Source of the DNA: Gluconobacter sp. Gdi
GTDB lineage: Bacteria; Pseudomonadota; Alphaproteobacteria; Acetobacterales; Acetobacteraceae
Direction: 5' to 3'
Assembly (NCBI RefSeq): GCF_014132155.1
Contig: NZ_BLJQ01000001.1
Span: 682,001 to 746,000, forward strand
DNA: 64,000 nucleotides
Shown here: in pieces, positions 17,265-24,634 of the stretch
Numbering within the stretch: the first letter of the stretch is position 1
Layout: every line of letters starts with the position of its first letter
Notes under the pieces: model-generated
What the model was told of the DNA's origin: nothing
The model's database searches: none
Seen by the model: only the letters and a program-made list of their open reading frames with translations
Program-made: the position numbers and the translations under genes

Positions 17265-17975
17265 TCAGGCTGCTTCGTGATGAACCTGAAGACCGGTGAA
17301 GGTTACCCGGGCCATATCGGCGTGACTTGGCGCATGCCAACCCTGTTCGCCGACCACGGCTTCAAACCATACACCCTGTGCTATCGCGGCAGAGGGCAAT
17401 GAGAAGTGATTTTCTGTTCCGTTGACGATGATGCGCATCAGACCATTCGGAGACGTGTGAATTTCATAGCGAATGGTCTGATGCGGATAAACCGTGCCGA
17501 CCACAACGCTCTGCTTGGATGTGCCATTATCCACGAGTGCAAAGACCCGGTCGCCCTGAACACTTAGCTCCGCCACTGGATGCTGTGTGCTTGCCAGGCG
17601 GCCGATGACCACTTTTCCATTTCGCGGAAGCTGATCAATGTGCACGGTCGCCGTCATGTCAGAATTCGTTTGCTGAAAATACCACGCGGTATTTTCTCGC
17701 AAAAGCGTCTCCGGAGCGACCTTTCCACGGATGACTGGCTGGAGGCCGTCAGTCGTGAGCGTCAGGGCACCTGTCTGCTGATCGCGGGAGTAAAAAGCTG
17801 TGTTGTAGCCAGAGCCGAGTGTCGTGGACGGAACAAGATGCAGGCCCAGACGCTTGGCAGGCTCCTGAAGTGTAAAAGCCGAAATGTCCGGCGCTTGCGG
17901 TACATCCATGGCATGCACCGGCATGGCGATCAGAGCACTCAGGCAAAAAGCTGGGCCAGCAAGTCGGGAGATCAT
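17265..17975 (-). CDS. Secreted polysaccharide lyase family 7 (alginate lyase 2)-like protein, catalytic motifs degenerate
   Basis: The 236-residue protein has a signal peptide (MISRLAGPAFCLSALIAM, cleavage near VHA). Its pattern matches the PL7 jelly roll: ATVHIDQLPRNGKVVIGRL, GTVYPHQTIRYEIHTSPNG, MRIIVNG, WFEAVVGEQGWH and ARVTFTGLQV. In active PL7 enzymes these positions carry R(T/S)EL, Q(I/V)H and YFKAGxYNQ; here they read RENT, RLA and WFEAVVGEQ. The Gln-His pair and the catalytic Tyr are therefore absent. It may bind rather than cut polysaccharide. ATG 17975 is preceded by GGAAGGA. It is upstream of the lipid A operon on the same strand, which may be coincidental. Confidence 0.7.
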   Translation of the reverse strand: MISRLAGPAFCLSALIAMPVHAMDVPQAPDISAFTLQEPAKRLGLHLVPSTTLGSGYNTAFYSRDQQTGALTLTTDGLQPVIRGKVAPETLLRENTAWYFQQTNSDMTATVHIDQLPRNGKVVIGRLASTQHPVAELSVQGDRVFALVDNGTSKQSVVVGTVYPHQTIRYEIHTSPNGLMRIIVNGTENHFSLPSAAIAQGVWFEAVVGEQGWHAPSHADMARVTFTGLQVHHEAA

Positions 17976-18050
17976 AATGTGTCCTTCCGGGGTTCTGGTT
18001 GTGACGTCAGATGACTGTTTCAACGCAGAACTCCCGAAAAGGACGCATGA

Positions 18051-18935
18051 TTAGCGGCTCATGAGAACCGTGAGTTTCATGTTCTCAAGAATATGACGGG
18101 TCACGCCCCCCAGAATCATCTGGCGAAGACGGGAGTGGGAGTAGGCCCCCATGCTCAGCATATCGGCACCAAAATCTTCAGCCCCCTTCAACAGGCCGGC
18201 ACCGACATCCTTATTGATGGGGTCGCAGGCGCGTGTCGTAGCGGAAATGCCATGCAGACGCAGATAACGGACAACATCGTCGCCCGTAGGGCCGCGACGC
18301 TGATATTCCTGGCATGTCAAAACCTGAACGCCTTCCGCGGTATGCGCCCATGGCAGAATGCAGCGGAGTGCAAGCGAAGACTCGGGTGTTCCGTTCCAGG
18401 CAATAGCAATGCGGCTGCCTACTGTTTTCGGAGCAATTGGCGGAGCAATGACCAGAGGACGCCCGCTGTCAAAAAGAATGGCATGCAGTGTTTCTGATGC
18501 GCGCGGGTCAGTGGCTGAAATGAGATTGGGCACGAGCGTCATGTCTGCCAGGCGTGAGCGCCATGTCAGAGCATCATGTTCCGTGCCGTCCAGTACTTCG
18601 AGGCTGGCACTGACACCGCCGCCAATCGACATGCCGATCTTGGAGGCTTCGACGCGGCGAAGTCCGTTATTATGCACAAAGCTGTCGAAGCTGTGTCGGA
18701 TCCTGATAGCGCGGCGGTGGGCTTCCGTGGCCGCCGCATCAATCATTTCCGTCACCATTCCGGCAGAAATGCCTTCGCCAGCGAGTGTGGCAACTTCGGT
18801 CGGGTCTGATCCGACAACGACAGCAGACAGGTGTGCATCAAAACGACGGGCAAAATCCAGGGCCACCGACATGACTGAATCCAGATCGTCGGCCCCGGTG
18901 AGGGGGAGAAGGATGTTCTTGATTTCGATAAGCAT
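18051..18935 (-). CDS. Universal stress protein, tandem UspA-type
   Basis: A 294-residue cytoplasmic protein with a UspA fold in each half. The first half starts NILLPLTGADDLDSVMSVAL and seems to lack the nucleotide-binding glycines. The second half starts SRIAIAWNGTPESSLALR and ends with the ATP-binding type motif MGAYSHSRLRQMILGGVTRH. Such proteins are linked to stress survival; the signal is unknown here. It lies between pdxH and the PL7-like gene on the same strand, with a gap of about 75 bases to the latter. Confidence 0.88.
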   Translation of the reverse strand: MLIEIKNILLPLTGADDLDSVMSVALDFARRFDAHLSAVVVGSDPTEVATLAGEGISAGMVTEMIDAAATEAHRRAIRIRHSFDSFVHNNGLRRVEASKIGMSIGGGVSASLEVLDGTEHDALTWRSRLADMTLVPNLISATDPRASETLHAILFDSGRPLVIAPPIAPKTVGSRIAIAWNGTPESSLALRCILPWAHTAEGVQVLTCQEYQRRGPTGDDVVRYLRLHGISATTRACDPINKDVGAGLLKGAEDFGADMLSMGAYSHSRLRQMILGGVTRHILENMKLTVLMSR

Positions 18936-18977
18936 AACGTAAGGCTCCCCACCTTGGGAAAAGGGTGTTCTCTATCT

Positions 18978-19580
18978 TTACGGATAAAGACGCGTGACGT
19001 TCCATTCAGATCCATCACGAGTCCATAATGCTCGGTCATGGAGGCGGAAAGGCCGGTCCTGCCAGAACTCTATGGCGTCTGGAGCAACGCGGAAACCTGT
19101 CCAGTTGTTCGGGCGTGGAATAGGGCCATTGCCATATTTTTCTTCTGCGGCCTTCAGGCGCTCTTCAAAGGTGCTGCGCTCATCCAGAGGGCGTGACTGG
19201 TCAGATGCAATCGCCCCCAGCCGGGACATGGGCGACCGGCTGGCGAAATAAGCATCTGCTTCTTCGTCACTGACCTGCGTAACCGGTCCTTCGATCCGGA
19301 TCTGCCGACGCAGGGACTTCCAGTGGAACAGCAGGGCGACATGCGGATTGGCCAGCAGATCGCCACCCTTGCGGCTCTCCACGTTGGTATAGAAGACAAA
19401 CCCGCGTTCATCTGCCCCTTTGAGAAGAAGCATGCGGACGGAAGGGCGACCGTCTGGCGTTGATGTCGCAACGGCCATGGCGTTGGGATCATTGGGCTCA
19501 GACGCTTCAGCATCTGACATCCATGCTGCGAACAGTGCGAACGGATCAGCAGTCAGATCGATGAGAGGCAGAGAGGACAT
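18978..19580 (-). CDS. pdxH: Pyridoxamine 5'-phosphate oxidase PdxH
   Basis: PdxH oxidises pyridoxine/pyridoxamine 5'-phosphate to pyridoxal 5'-phosphate with FMN and oxygen. Family blocks are DPNAMAVATSTPDGRPSVRML, GFVFYTNVESRKGGDL, ALLFHWKSLRRQIRIEG, YFASRSPMSRLGAIAS and, at the C-terminus, EFWQDRPFRLHDR and WNVTRLYP. The 200 residues are near the usual length. AGGAGA stands upstream of the ATG. It is divergent from fabI across 290 bases. Confidence 0.95.
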   Translation of the reverse strand: MSSLPLIDLTADPFALFAAWMSDAEASEPNDPNAMAVATSTPDGRPSVRMLLLKGADERGFVFYTNVESRKGGDLLANPHVALLFHWKSLRRQIRIEGPVTQVSDEEADAYFASRSPMSRLGAIASDQSRPLDERSTFEERLKAAEEKYGNGPIPRPNNWTGFRVAPDAIEFWQDRPFRLHDRALWTRDGSEWNVTRLYP

Positions 19581-19870
19581 GGAAGTCTCCTGAAGCAGCG
19601 TGGCCGGCCCGAAAGGGCGATTTAAGAACCATAGCGGTTCCGTCCGGGACCCGGAACAGACCCTGTCAGGTTCCGGTTCTGAATTATGACGTTGGGTGCA
19701 CTATATAGAGAAAGGAAGAGCAAATGCCTTGACCTGCCTCATGGGCCTGAAATCCACACTACGGCTGGAAACTGCCGTCGAAGGGGCATTGAGTGTCGTG
19801 TTACTCTTGTTTGCTGGCATCTCTTGTGCGACCACGGCGCTAACACGCCAACGCGATTCAGGAAACCACA
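19581..19870. promoter_or_regulatory. Divergent promoter region between pdxH and fabI
   Basis: The gap holds no convincing gene. A TATATA at 19702-19707 followed by an A/G-rich stretch is a possible -10 for fabI, but no good -35 stands at 16-18 bases. A TTGACC at 19729 has no matching -10. A short GC-rich inverted stretch around 19620-19670 (GTCCGGGACCCGGAAC region) may form a leader hairpin. Confidence 0.3.
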
Positions 19871-20722
19871 ATGTCTGAAACAGAAGACAACATCCCGGCA
19901 CCAGTGACCGGCACCCTCATGAAGGGTAAGCGCGGTGTCATTATGGGTGTTGCCAACAAGCACTCCATCGCGTGGGCAATCGCTAGTGCCTGTGCTGCAC
20001 AGGGTGCGGAACTGGCCTTCACCTATCAGGGTGAGGCTCTTGGCAAGCGCGTTCGTCCGCTGGCAGAAAGCGTTGGCTCTGATCTGGTCCTGCCCTGTGA
20101 TGTCAGCGATGATGCCGCAATCGACGCCACGTTCGACGAGATCGAAAAGAAGTGGGGCAAGATTGATTTCGTGCTTCACGCCATTGCTTTTGCTGACAAG
20201 CAGTACCTGCGCGGCCGTTATATCGACACGCCGCGTGATGCTTTCCTCCAAGCCATGGACATTTCCTGCTATTCCTTCGTGTCCGTCGCCCGTCGCGCGT
20301 CTGCCATGATGAATGCTGGTGGTTCGTTCCTGAGCATGACCTATCTCGGTGCCGAGCGCGTCATGCCGCACTACAACGTCATGGGCGTTGCCAAGGCGGC
20401 TCTTGAAGCCTCCGTGCGTTACATGGCCGCTGATCTCGGCCGTGACGATATCCGCGTGAACGGTATCTCCGCAGGACCGATCATGACGCTGGCAGCCAAC
20501 GGCATCAGTGACTTCCGCTACATCCTGCGCTGGAACCAGCTCAACGCCCCGATGGAGCGTAACGTGACCCTGAAGGACGTTGGCGGTTCAGGCATGTACC
20601 TGCTCTCCGACCTCTCCAGCGGCGTGACGGGTGAAATCCATCATGTGGATTGTGGCTACCACACGGTTGGCATGAAGAACCCGGCAGCTCCGGACATTGC
20701 AGCTGTCAGCTCCGGGGACTGA
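19871..20722 (+). CDS. fabI: Enoyl-[acyl-carrier-protein] reductase FabI
   Basis: FabI catalyses the last reduction of fatty acid elongation with NADH. The 283-residue SDR has the FabI-specific start [19 protein letters not shown] and [14 protein letters not shown], and the Y-x6-K catalytic pair in [11 protein letters not shown], followed by [15 protein letters not shown]. An N-terminal extension of about 18 residues precedes the core. AGGAAA precedes the ATG. aroC starts 2 bases after its stop, so the two share a transcript, an arrangement I recall from other alphaproteobacteria. Confidence 0.95.
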   Translation: MSETEDNIPAPVTGTLMKGKRGVIMGVANKHSIAWAIASACAAQGAELAFTYQGEALGKRVRPLAESVGSDLVLPCDVSDDAAIDATFDEIEKKWGKIDFVLHAIAFADKQYLRGRYIDTPRDAFLQAMDISCYSFVSVARRASAMMNAGGSFLSMTYLGAERVMPHYNVMGVAKAALEASVRYMAADLGRDDIRVNGISAGPIMTLAANGISDFRYILRWNQLNAPMERNVTLKDVGGSGMYLLSDLSSGVTGEIHHVDCGYHTVGMKNPAAPDIAAVSSGD

Positions 20723-20723
20723 C

Positions 20724-21806
20724 ATGTCAGACAATAGCTTCGGGCAACTCTTTCGCGTCACCACCTGGGGTGAAAGTCACGGGCCGGCCATTGGCTGTGT
20801 CGTAGACGGCTGCCCACCCCGCCTGAAGCTGTCCGAAGCGGACATCCAGCCTTGGCTTGATCGCCGTCGGCCGGGGCAGTCCCGCTTCACTACCCAGCGT
20901 CGGGAACCGGATCAGGTCCGGATCCTGTCGGGGGTGTTTGAAGGCCAGACGACCGGCACGCCTATTTCGCTGATGATCGAAAACACCGATCAGCGGTCGA
21001 AAGATTATGGTGAGATTGCCCAGAGCTATCGTCCGGGTCATGCGGACATTGCTTATGATTTGAAATATGGCATCCGTGATTATCGGGGTGGTGGTCGCTC
21101 GTCCGCTCGTGAAACGGCCATGCGTGTCGCAGCGGGTGCTGTCGCTCGTGTGCTGCTGAAAACGTTGGTTGGGGAAGGCTTGAAGATTCGCGCAGCTCTG
21201 ACAGGGATCGGCGGTCAGACTATTGATCCCTCCCGCTGGGACTGGGACGAAGTGGAGCGCAACCCGCTCTGGTGCCCGGATGCTGCGAGCGTTGGTCCTT
21301 GGGAAGAGCTACTCGACTCTGTCCGTAAAAATGGATCGTCCATCGGGGCCACTGTTGAAGTTGTCGCGGAAGGCTTGCCGCCGGGCCTCGGTGCGCCAGT
21401 CTATGGCAAGCTGGACGCAGACCTTGCTGGCGCTCTAATGGGCATCAATGGTGTGAAGGGCGTTGAGATCGGCGACGGTTTCGCTGTAGCGGCTCTTCGT
21501 GGTGAGCAGAACGCTGATCCGATCGCACCGGGGCCACAGTTCGCGTCGAACCATGCGGGTGGCATCCTGGGAGGCATCTCCACGGGGCAACCGATCGTGG
21601 CTCGCTTTGCCATCAAGCCAACCAGTTCGATCCTGACACCCGTGCCCAGCATCAACAGTGCAGGGGATTCGGTAGAGGTTCGCACCAAGGGACGACACGA
21701 TCCGTGTATCGGTATCCGTGCCGTGCCCGTGGCGGAAGCTATGATGGCCTGCGTTCTGGCAGACCATCTGCTGCGCAATCACGCGCAGTGCGGTTGGGAC
21801 AACTGA
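20724..21806 (+). CDS. aroC: Chorismate synthase AroC
   Basis: AroC converts 5-enolpyruvylshikimate-3-phosphate to chorismate with reduced FMN, the last step of the shikimate pathway. Signatures are [20 protein letters not shown] at the N-terminus, the central [19 protein letters not shown] and the C-terminal [17 protein letters not shown]. The ATG at 20724 gives 360 residues beginning [10 protein letters not shown], the normal start; an upstream in-frame codon at 20697 lies inside fabI. It supplies chorismate for the chorismate mutase at 36.5 kb and for ubiquinone synthesis through UbiA. Confidence 0.96.
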   Translation: MSDNSFGQLFRVTTWGESHGPAIGCVVDGCPPRLKLSEADIQPWLDRRRPGQSRFTTQRREPDQVRILSGVFEGQTTGTPISLMIENTDQRSKDYGEIAQSYRPGHADIAYDLKYGIRDYRGGGRSSARETAMRVAAGAVARVLLKTLVGEGLKIRAALTGIGGQTIDPSRWDWDEVERNPLWCPDAASVGPWEELLDSVRKNGSSIGATVEVVAEGLPPGLGAPVYGKLDADLAGALMGINGVKGVEIGDGFAVAALRGEQNADPIAPGPQFASNHAGGILGGISTGQPIVARFAIKPTSSILTPVPSINSAGDSVEVRTKGRHDPCIGIRAVPVAEAMMACVLADHLLRNHAQCGWDN

Positions 21807-21821
21807 TCCCAGCCTTCGGGT

Positions 21822-22253
21822 TTAGCTGGCGAGCTTGGCGTCCAGGGTGATCTCCGTGTTGAGAACCTTGGACATCGGACAGCCGATCTTCGCCTTGTTG
21901 GCGGCATCGAGAAAGTCGGCCTCAGTCGCGTTCGGCACCACGCCACGAAGCGTTAGATGGGCCTTCGTGACGGCAAAGCCATCGCCAACCTTATCGAGGG
22001 AAATTGTCGACTCCGTATCGAGGGAGTCGGCCGTAAAGCCAGCATCACCAAGGATCAGAGAGAGCGCCATTGTGAAGCAGCTTGCGTGCGCCGCGCCGAG
22101 CAGTTCTTCCGGGTTGGTGCCGGGCTTGTCTTCGAATCGCGTGTTGAAACCATAAGGCTGGTCCTGAAGGGCGCCGCTCTGCGTCGAGATGGTGCCCTTG
22201 CCTTCCTTGATGGTGCCGCTCCAGTGGGCCGAAGCTTTCTTGTTGATGGTCAT
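21822..22253 (-). CDS. osmC: OsmC/Ohr family peroxiredoxin, OsmC type
   Basis: The 143-residue protein starts MTINKKASAHWSGTIKEGKG like OsmC, and carries the two redox cysteines in HASCFTMALS and GCPMSKVLN. OsmC proteins reduce organic hydroperoxides using thiols. The ATG at 22253 gives the usual length; an extended frame to 22349 is unlikely. It is convergent with aroC (15-base gap) and divergent from nrdA. Confidence 0.92.
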   Translation of the reverse strand: MTINKKASAHWSGTIKEGKGTISTQSGALQDQPYGFNTRFEDKPGTNPEELLGAAHASCFTMALSLILGDAGFTADSLDTESTISLDKVGDGFAVTKAHLTLRGVVPNATEADFLDAANKAKIGCPMSKVLNTEITLDAKLAS

Positions 22254-22402
22254 GAGACGCTCTCCGCGTGTTGAGGGGATGCTGTCTCCAACGTGACCAG
22301 ACAGGAAACGTTGCCGTGAAAAAACCGTGTGGTGTGGTTGTGATGCCACTCAGGAAAAGCCCTTGGGGATGAATGGGAACCTATGGCGGTTTTCTGCGAT
22401 TG

Positions 22403-22449
22403 GCCCTATATCTGGGGCCCGAAAAGAAGATTTCCCCCAGATATAGTGT
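22403..22449 (+). promoter_or_regulatory. Tandem NrdR boxes of nrdA
   Basis: Two 16-base sites match the NrdR palindrome (consensus aCaCwAtATaTwGtgT): 22403-22418 around CCCTATATCTGGGG and 22434-22449, CCCCCAGATATAGTGT. The second matches all the strongly conserved positions. They are 15 bases apart, 31 bases centre to centre, the spacing known for paired NrdR boxes three helical turns apart. NrdR represses ribonucleotide reductase genes when dATP/ATP levels are sufficient. nrdR itself is not in the window. Confidence 0.82.
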
Positions 22450-22474
22450 CCGTGAGGTTCACAGGTAATTTGAA

Positions 22475-22521
22475 TTTGCAAGCAATCTCTTTGGTTGAAA
22501 TGCAAAGAGATTGCTTGCAAC
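22475..22521. repeat. Perfect 18-bp inverted repeat in the nrdA leader
   Basis: TTGCAAGCAATCTCTTTG (22476-22493) is the exact reverse complement of 22503-22520, with a 9-base loop. In RNA this makes a very stable stem-loop about 70 bases before the nrdA start. Each arm is itself partly palindromic (TTGCaaGCAA). No T tract follows. It could be a regulatory RNA stem, a protein-binding site or a mobile repeat unit. Confidence 0.85.
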
Positions 22522-22542
22522 CCTGCCCTCCTCGAGGGCAGG
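22522..22542 (+). repeat. Second leader hairpin
   Basis: CCTGCCCTC pairs perfectly with GAGGGCAGG around a CTC loop, directly abutting the 18-bp stem. Together the two stems make a tandem-hairpin leader in front of nrdA. Confidence 0.75.
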
Positions 22543-22589
22543 AAAGCGCCTAATCACCGACAGCCGATAGAAGTATTTTGGAGAGCGCA

Positions 22590-24566
22590 ATGACACTTCA
22601 TGACGTGACGATGGACACGCCACATACGGCCGACCGCCCGCATGACGTGCTTCCGCCTGTTGACCACCCTGTTGGCGAGCGTGCTGTCGGGGAGGGGGAA
22701 GAAACGCCAGACATGTTCGATGATGTCGTGCAGCTTCCGGGTCATCATGCCGTCCGTGTGGATCGTTCGCGTGATTCGCTTCTGACGGATTTTGGCAAGG
22801 CGACTCTGAACAATCGCTACCTTCTGCCAGGCGAGCATTATCAGGATCTGTTTGCGCGTGTTGCGTCCTATTACGGGGCGGATCAGGGCCATGCCCAGCG
22901 TATTTATGATTACATTTCGCGCCACTGGTTCATGCCAGCTACACCGATTCTGTCTAACGGTGGAACGTCCCGCGGCCTGCCGATTTCCTGCTTCCTGAAC
23001 GAAGCCGAAGATAGCCTGGAAGGTATCGTCGGCCTCTGGAACGAAAACGTCTGGCTGGCATCCAAGGGCGGCGGCATCGGGTCTTATTGGGGCAATCTGC
23101 GCTCGATTGGCGAGAACATCGGTCGTAACGGCAAGACGTCCGGCGTCATTCCGTTCATCCGCGTGATGGACAGCCTGACACTGGCTATCTCGCAGGGGTC
23201 CCTGCGTCGTGGGTCTGCGGCTGTGTATCTGCCGGTCTGGCATCCTGAAATCGAAGAATTTACGGAAATGCGCCGCCCAACGGGTGGTGACCCAAACCGT
23301 AAGGCCCTGAACCTGCATCATGGCGTTCTGATCACAGACGCCTTCATGCGCGCTGTTGAGGCGGACGAGGAATGGCCGCTGCTGTCCCCGAAGGATCACA
23401 GCATCATCCGCAAGGTGTCTGCTCGTGGGCTTTGGATCCGCATCCTGACGGCCCGTATGGAGCAGGGTGAGCCGTACGTCATCTATTCGGATCATGTGAA
23501 CCGCGCTCGCCCCGAACATCACAAACTCGCCGGTCTTGAGGTCAAGACCTCCAATCTCTGCGCCGAGATCACGCTGCCGACCGGTATCGATCATCATGGC
23601 AAGAACCGGACGGCTGTCTGCTGCCTGTCTTCCCTGAACCTGGAAACCTGGGACGAGTGGAAGGATGATCCGCAGTTCATTGAGGACGTCATGCTGTTCC
23701 TCGACAACGTTCTGCAGGACTTCATTGACCGTGCCCCGGACGACATGGCGCGTGCCAAGTATGCCGCTGCCCGGGAGCGCTCTGTCGGTCTTGGCGTGAT
23801 GGGATACCATTCCTTCCTTCAGGCCCGGATGATCCCGTTCGAGAGCGTGATGGCGAAGGTCTGGAACAAAAAGATCTTCCAGCACATCCGCGCTCAGGCC
23901 GATGCGGCTTCAAAGAAGCTGGCGGAACTACGTGGTCCGTGCCCGGATGCCGAAGAGTACGGCTTCATGGAGCGTTTCTCGCACAAGCTGGCAATTGCTC
24001 CGACGGCGTCCATTTCCATCATTACGGGCAATGCCAGCCCAGGCATTGAGCCAATCAGTGCCAACGTCTTCCTTCAGAAGACCCTGTCCGGCTCGTTCTC
24101 GGTCCGTAACCGCCATCTGACCACGATCCTCGAAGAGCGCGGTCAGAATACGGATAAGGTGTGGTCTGACATTACCCTGAGCAAAGGCTCCGTTCAGCAT
24201 CTGGACTTCCTGACGCAGGATGAGAAAGACGTCTTTAAGACGGCCTTCGAACTGGATCAGCGCTGGGTTGTTGAACATGCTGCCGACCGTGCGCCGTTCA
24301 TCTGTCAGGCACAGTCGGTCAACCTTTTCCTGCCGGCGGATGTGCATAAGCGCGACCTGCATCAGATCCACTTCCAGGCCTGGAAGAAAGGCCTGAAGTC
24401 TCTGTATTACTGTCGTTCCCTGTCGGTACAGCGTGCCGATGCAGTCTCCACGCTGGCCGTGAAGAGCGACATTCTGGACGATGAGAAGTACGAAGCTACC
24501 GTGCAGGCTGCCCCGCGTGGCAAAATGAGCAGTGGCGATTACGACGAGTGCCTCGCCTGTCAGTAA
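22590..24566 (+). CDS. nrdA: Class I ribonucleoside-diphosphate reductase alpha subunit NrdA
   Basis: NrdA reduces ribonucleoside diphosphates to deoxy forms, using a radical delivered by NrdB. All key residues are visible: LPISCFLNEAED (catalytic-pair Cys), SNLCAEITLP (thiyl-radical Cys and Glu), TAVCCLSSLNL (second redox Cys), SLYYCRS (radical-relay tyrosines) and a C-terminal shuttle CLACQ. The N-terminus is divergent and there is no ATP-cone, so overall dATP inhibition is not expected through this subunit. ATG 22590 has GGAGAG 4-9 bases upstream; the frame opens at a TTG at 22578. The length of 658 is short compared with cone-bearing NrdA (about 760). Confidence 0.95.
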   Translation: MTLHDVTMDTPHTADRPHDVLPPVDHPVGERAVGEGEETPDMFDDVVQLPGHHAVRVDRSRDSLLTDFGKATLNNRYLLPGEHYQDLFARVASYYGADQGHAQRIYDYISRHWFMPATPILSNGGTSRGLPISCFLNEAEDSLEGIVGLWNENVWLASKGGGIGSYWGNLRSIGENIGRNGKTSGVIPFIRVMDSLTLAISQGSLRRGSAAVYLPVWHPEIEEFTEMRRPTGGDPNRKALNLHHGVLITDAFMRAVEADEEWPLLSPKDHSIIRKVSARGLWIRILTARMEQGEPYVIYSDHVNRARPEHHKLAGLEVKTSNLCAEITLPTGIDHHGKNRTAVCCLSSLNLETWDEWKDDPQFIEDVMLFLDNVLQDFIDRAPDDMARAKYAAARERSVGLGVMGYHSFLQARMIPFESVMAKVWNKKIFQHIRAQADAASKKLAELRGPCPDAEEYGFMERFSHKLAIAPTASISIITGNASPGIEPISANVFLQKTLSGSFSVRNRHLTTILEERGQNTDKVWSDITLSKGSVQHLDFLTQDEKDVFKTAFELDQRWVVEHAADRAPFICQAQSVNLFLPADVHKRDLHQIHFQAWKKGLKSLYYCRSLSVQRADAVSTLAVKSDILDDEKYEATVQAAPRGKMSSGDYDECLACQ

Positions 24567-24590
24567 GGCGGGTTGGTAGTATCGGTTTGA

Positions 24591-24628
24591 AAAGCCCGGC
24601 TCCTCGTTTGGGGAACCGGGTTTTTTTT
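24591..24628 (+). terminator. Intrinsic terminator of nrdA
   Basis: A GC-rich stem (CCCGGCTCC region with GGGGAACCGGG) ends at 24620 and is followed by eight T. It lies 25 bases after the nrdA stop and separates nrdA from the convergent YfhO-like gene. Confidence 0.88.
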
Positions 24629-24634
24629 ATGTTC

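Larger units (their letters stand above)
22254..22589. promoter_or_regulatory. osmC-nrdA divergent region with structured nrdA leader
   Basis: This 336-base gap holds no gene. From osmC towards nrdA it contains an unremarkable stretch, two NrdR boxes (22403-22449), an 18-bp perfect inverted repeat (22475-22521 region), a 9-bp hairpin (22522-22542) and the ribosome site GGAGAG (22580-22585). TATAGT at 22442-22447, inside the second NrdR box, resembles a -10 element, which would start the nrdA transcript near 22455 and leave a leader of about 135 bases. Confidence 0.6.

Noticed and set aside
22454-22589. Cobalamin riboswitch before nrdA
   Set aside because: The leader is too short, has no B12-box-like AGCCACTG core, and the enzyme is the iron-dependent class I, not the B12-dependent class II.
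22554-23885. Minus-strand frame of 443 codons opposite nrdA
   Set aside because: The nrdA frame contains all catalytic motifs here; the reverse frame has no recognisable protein features and no ribosome site.
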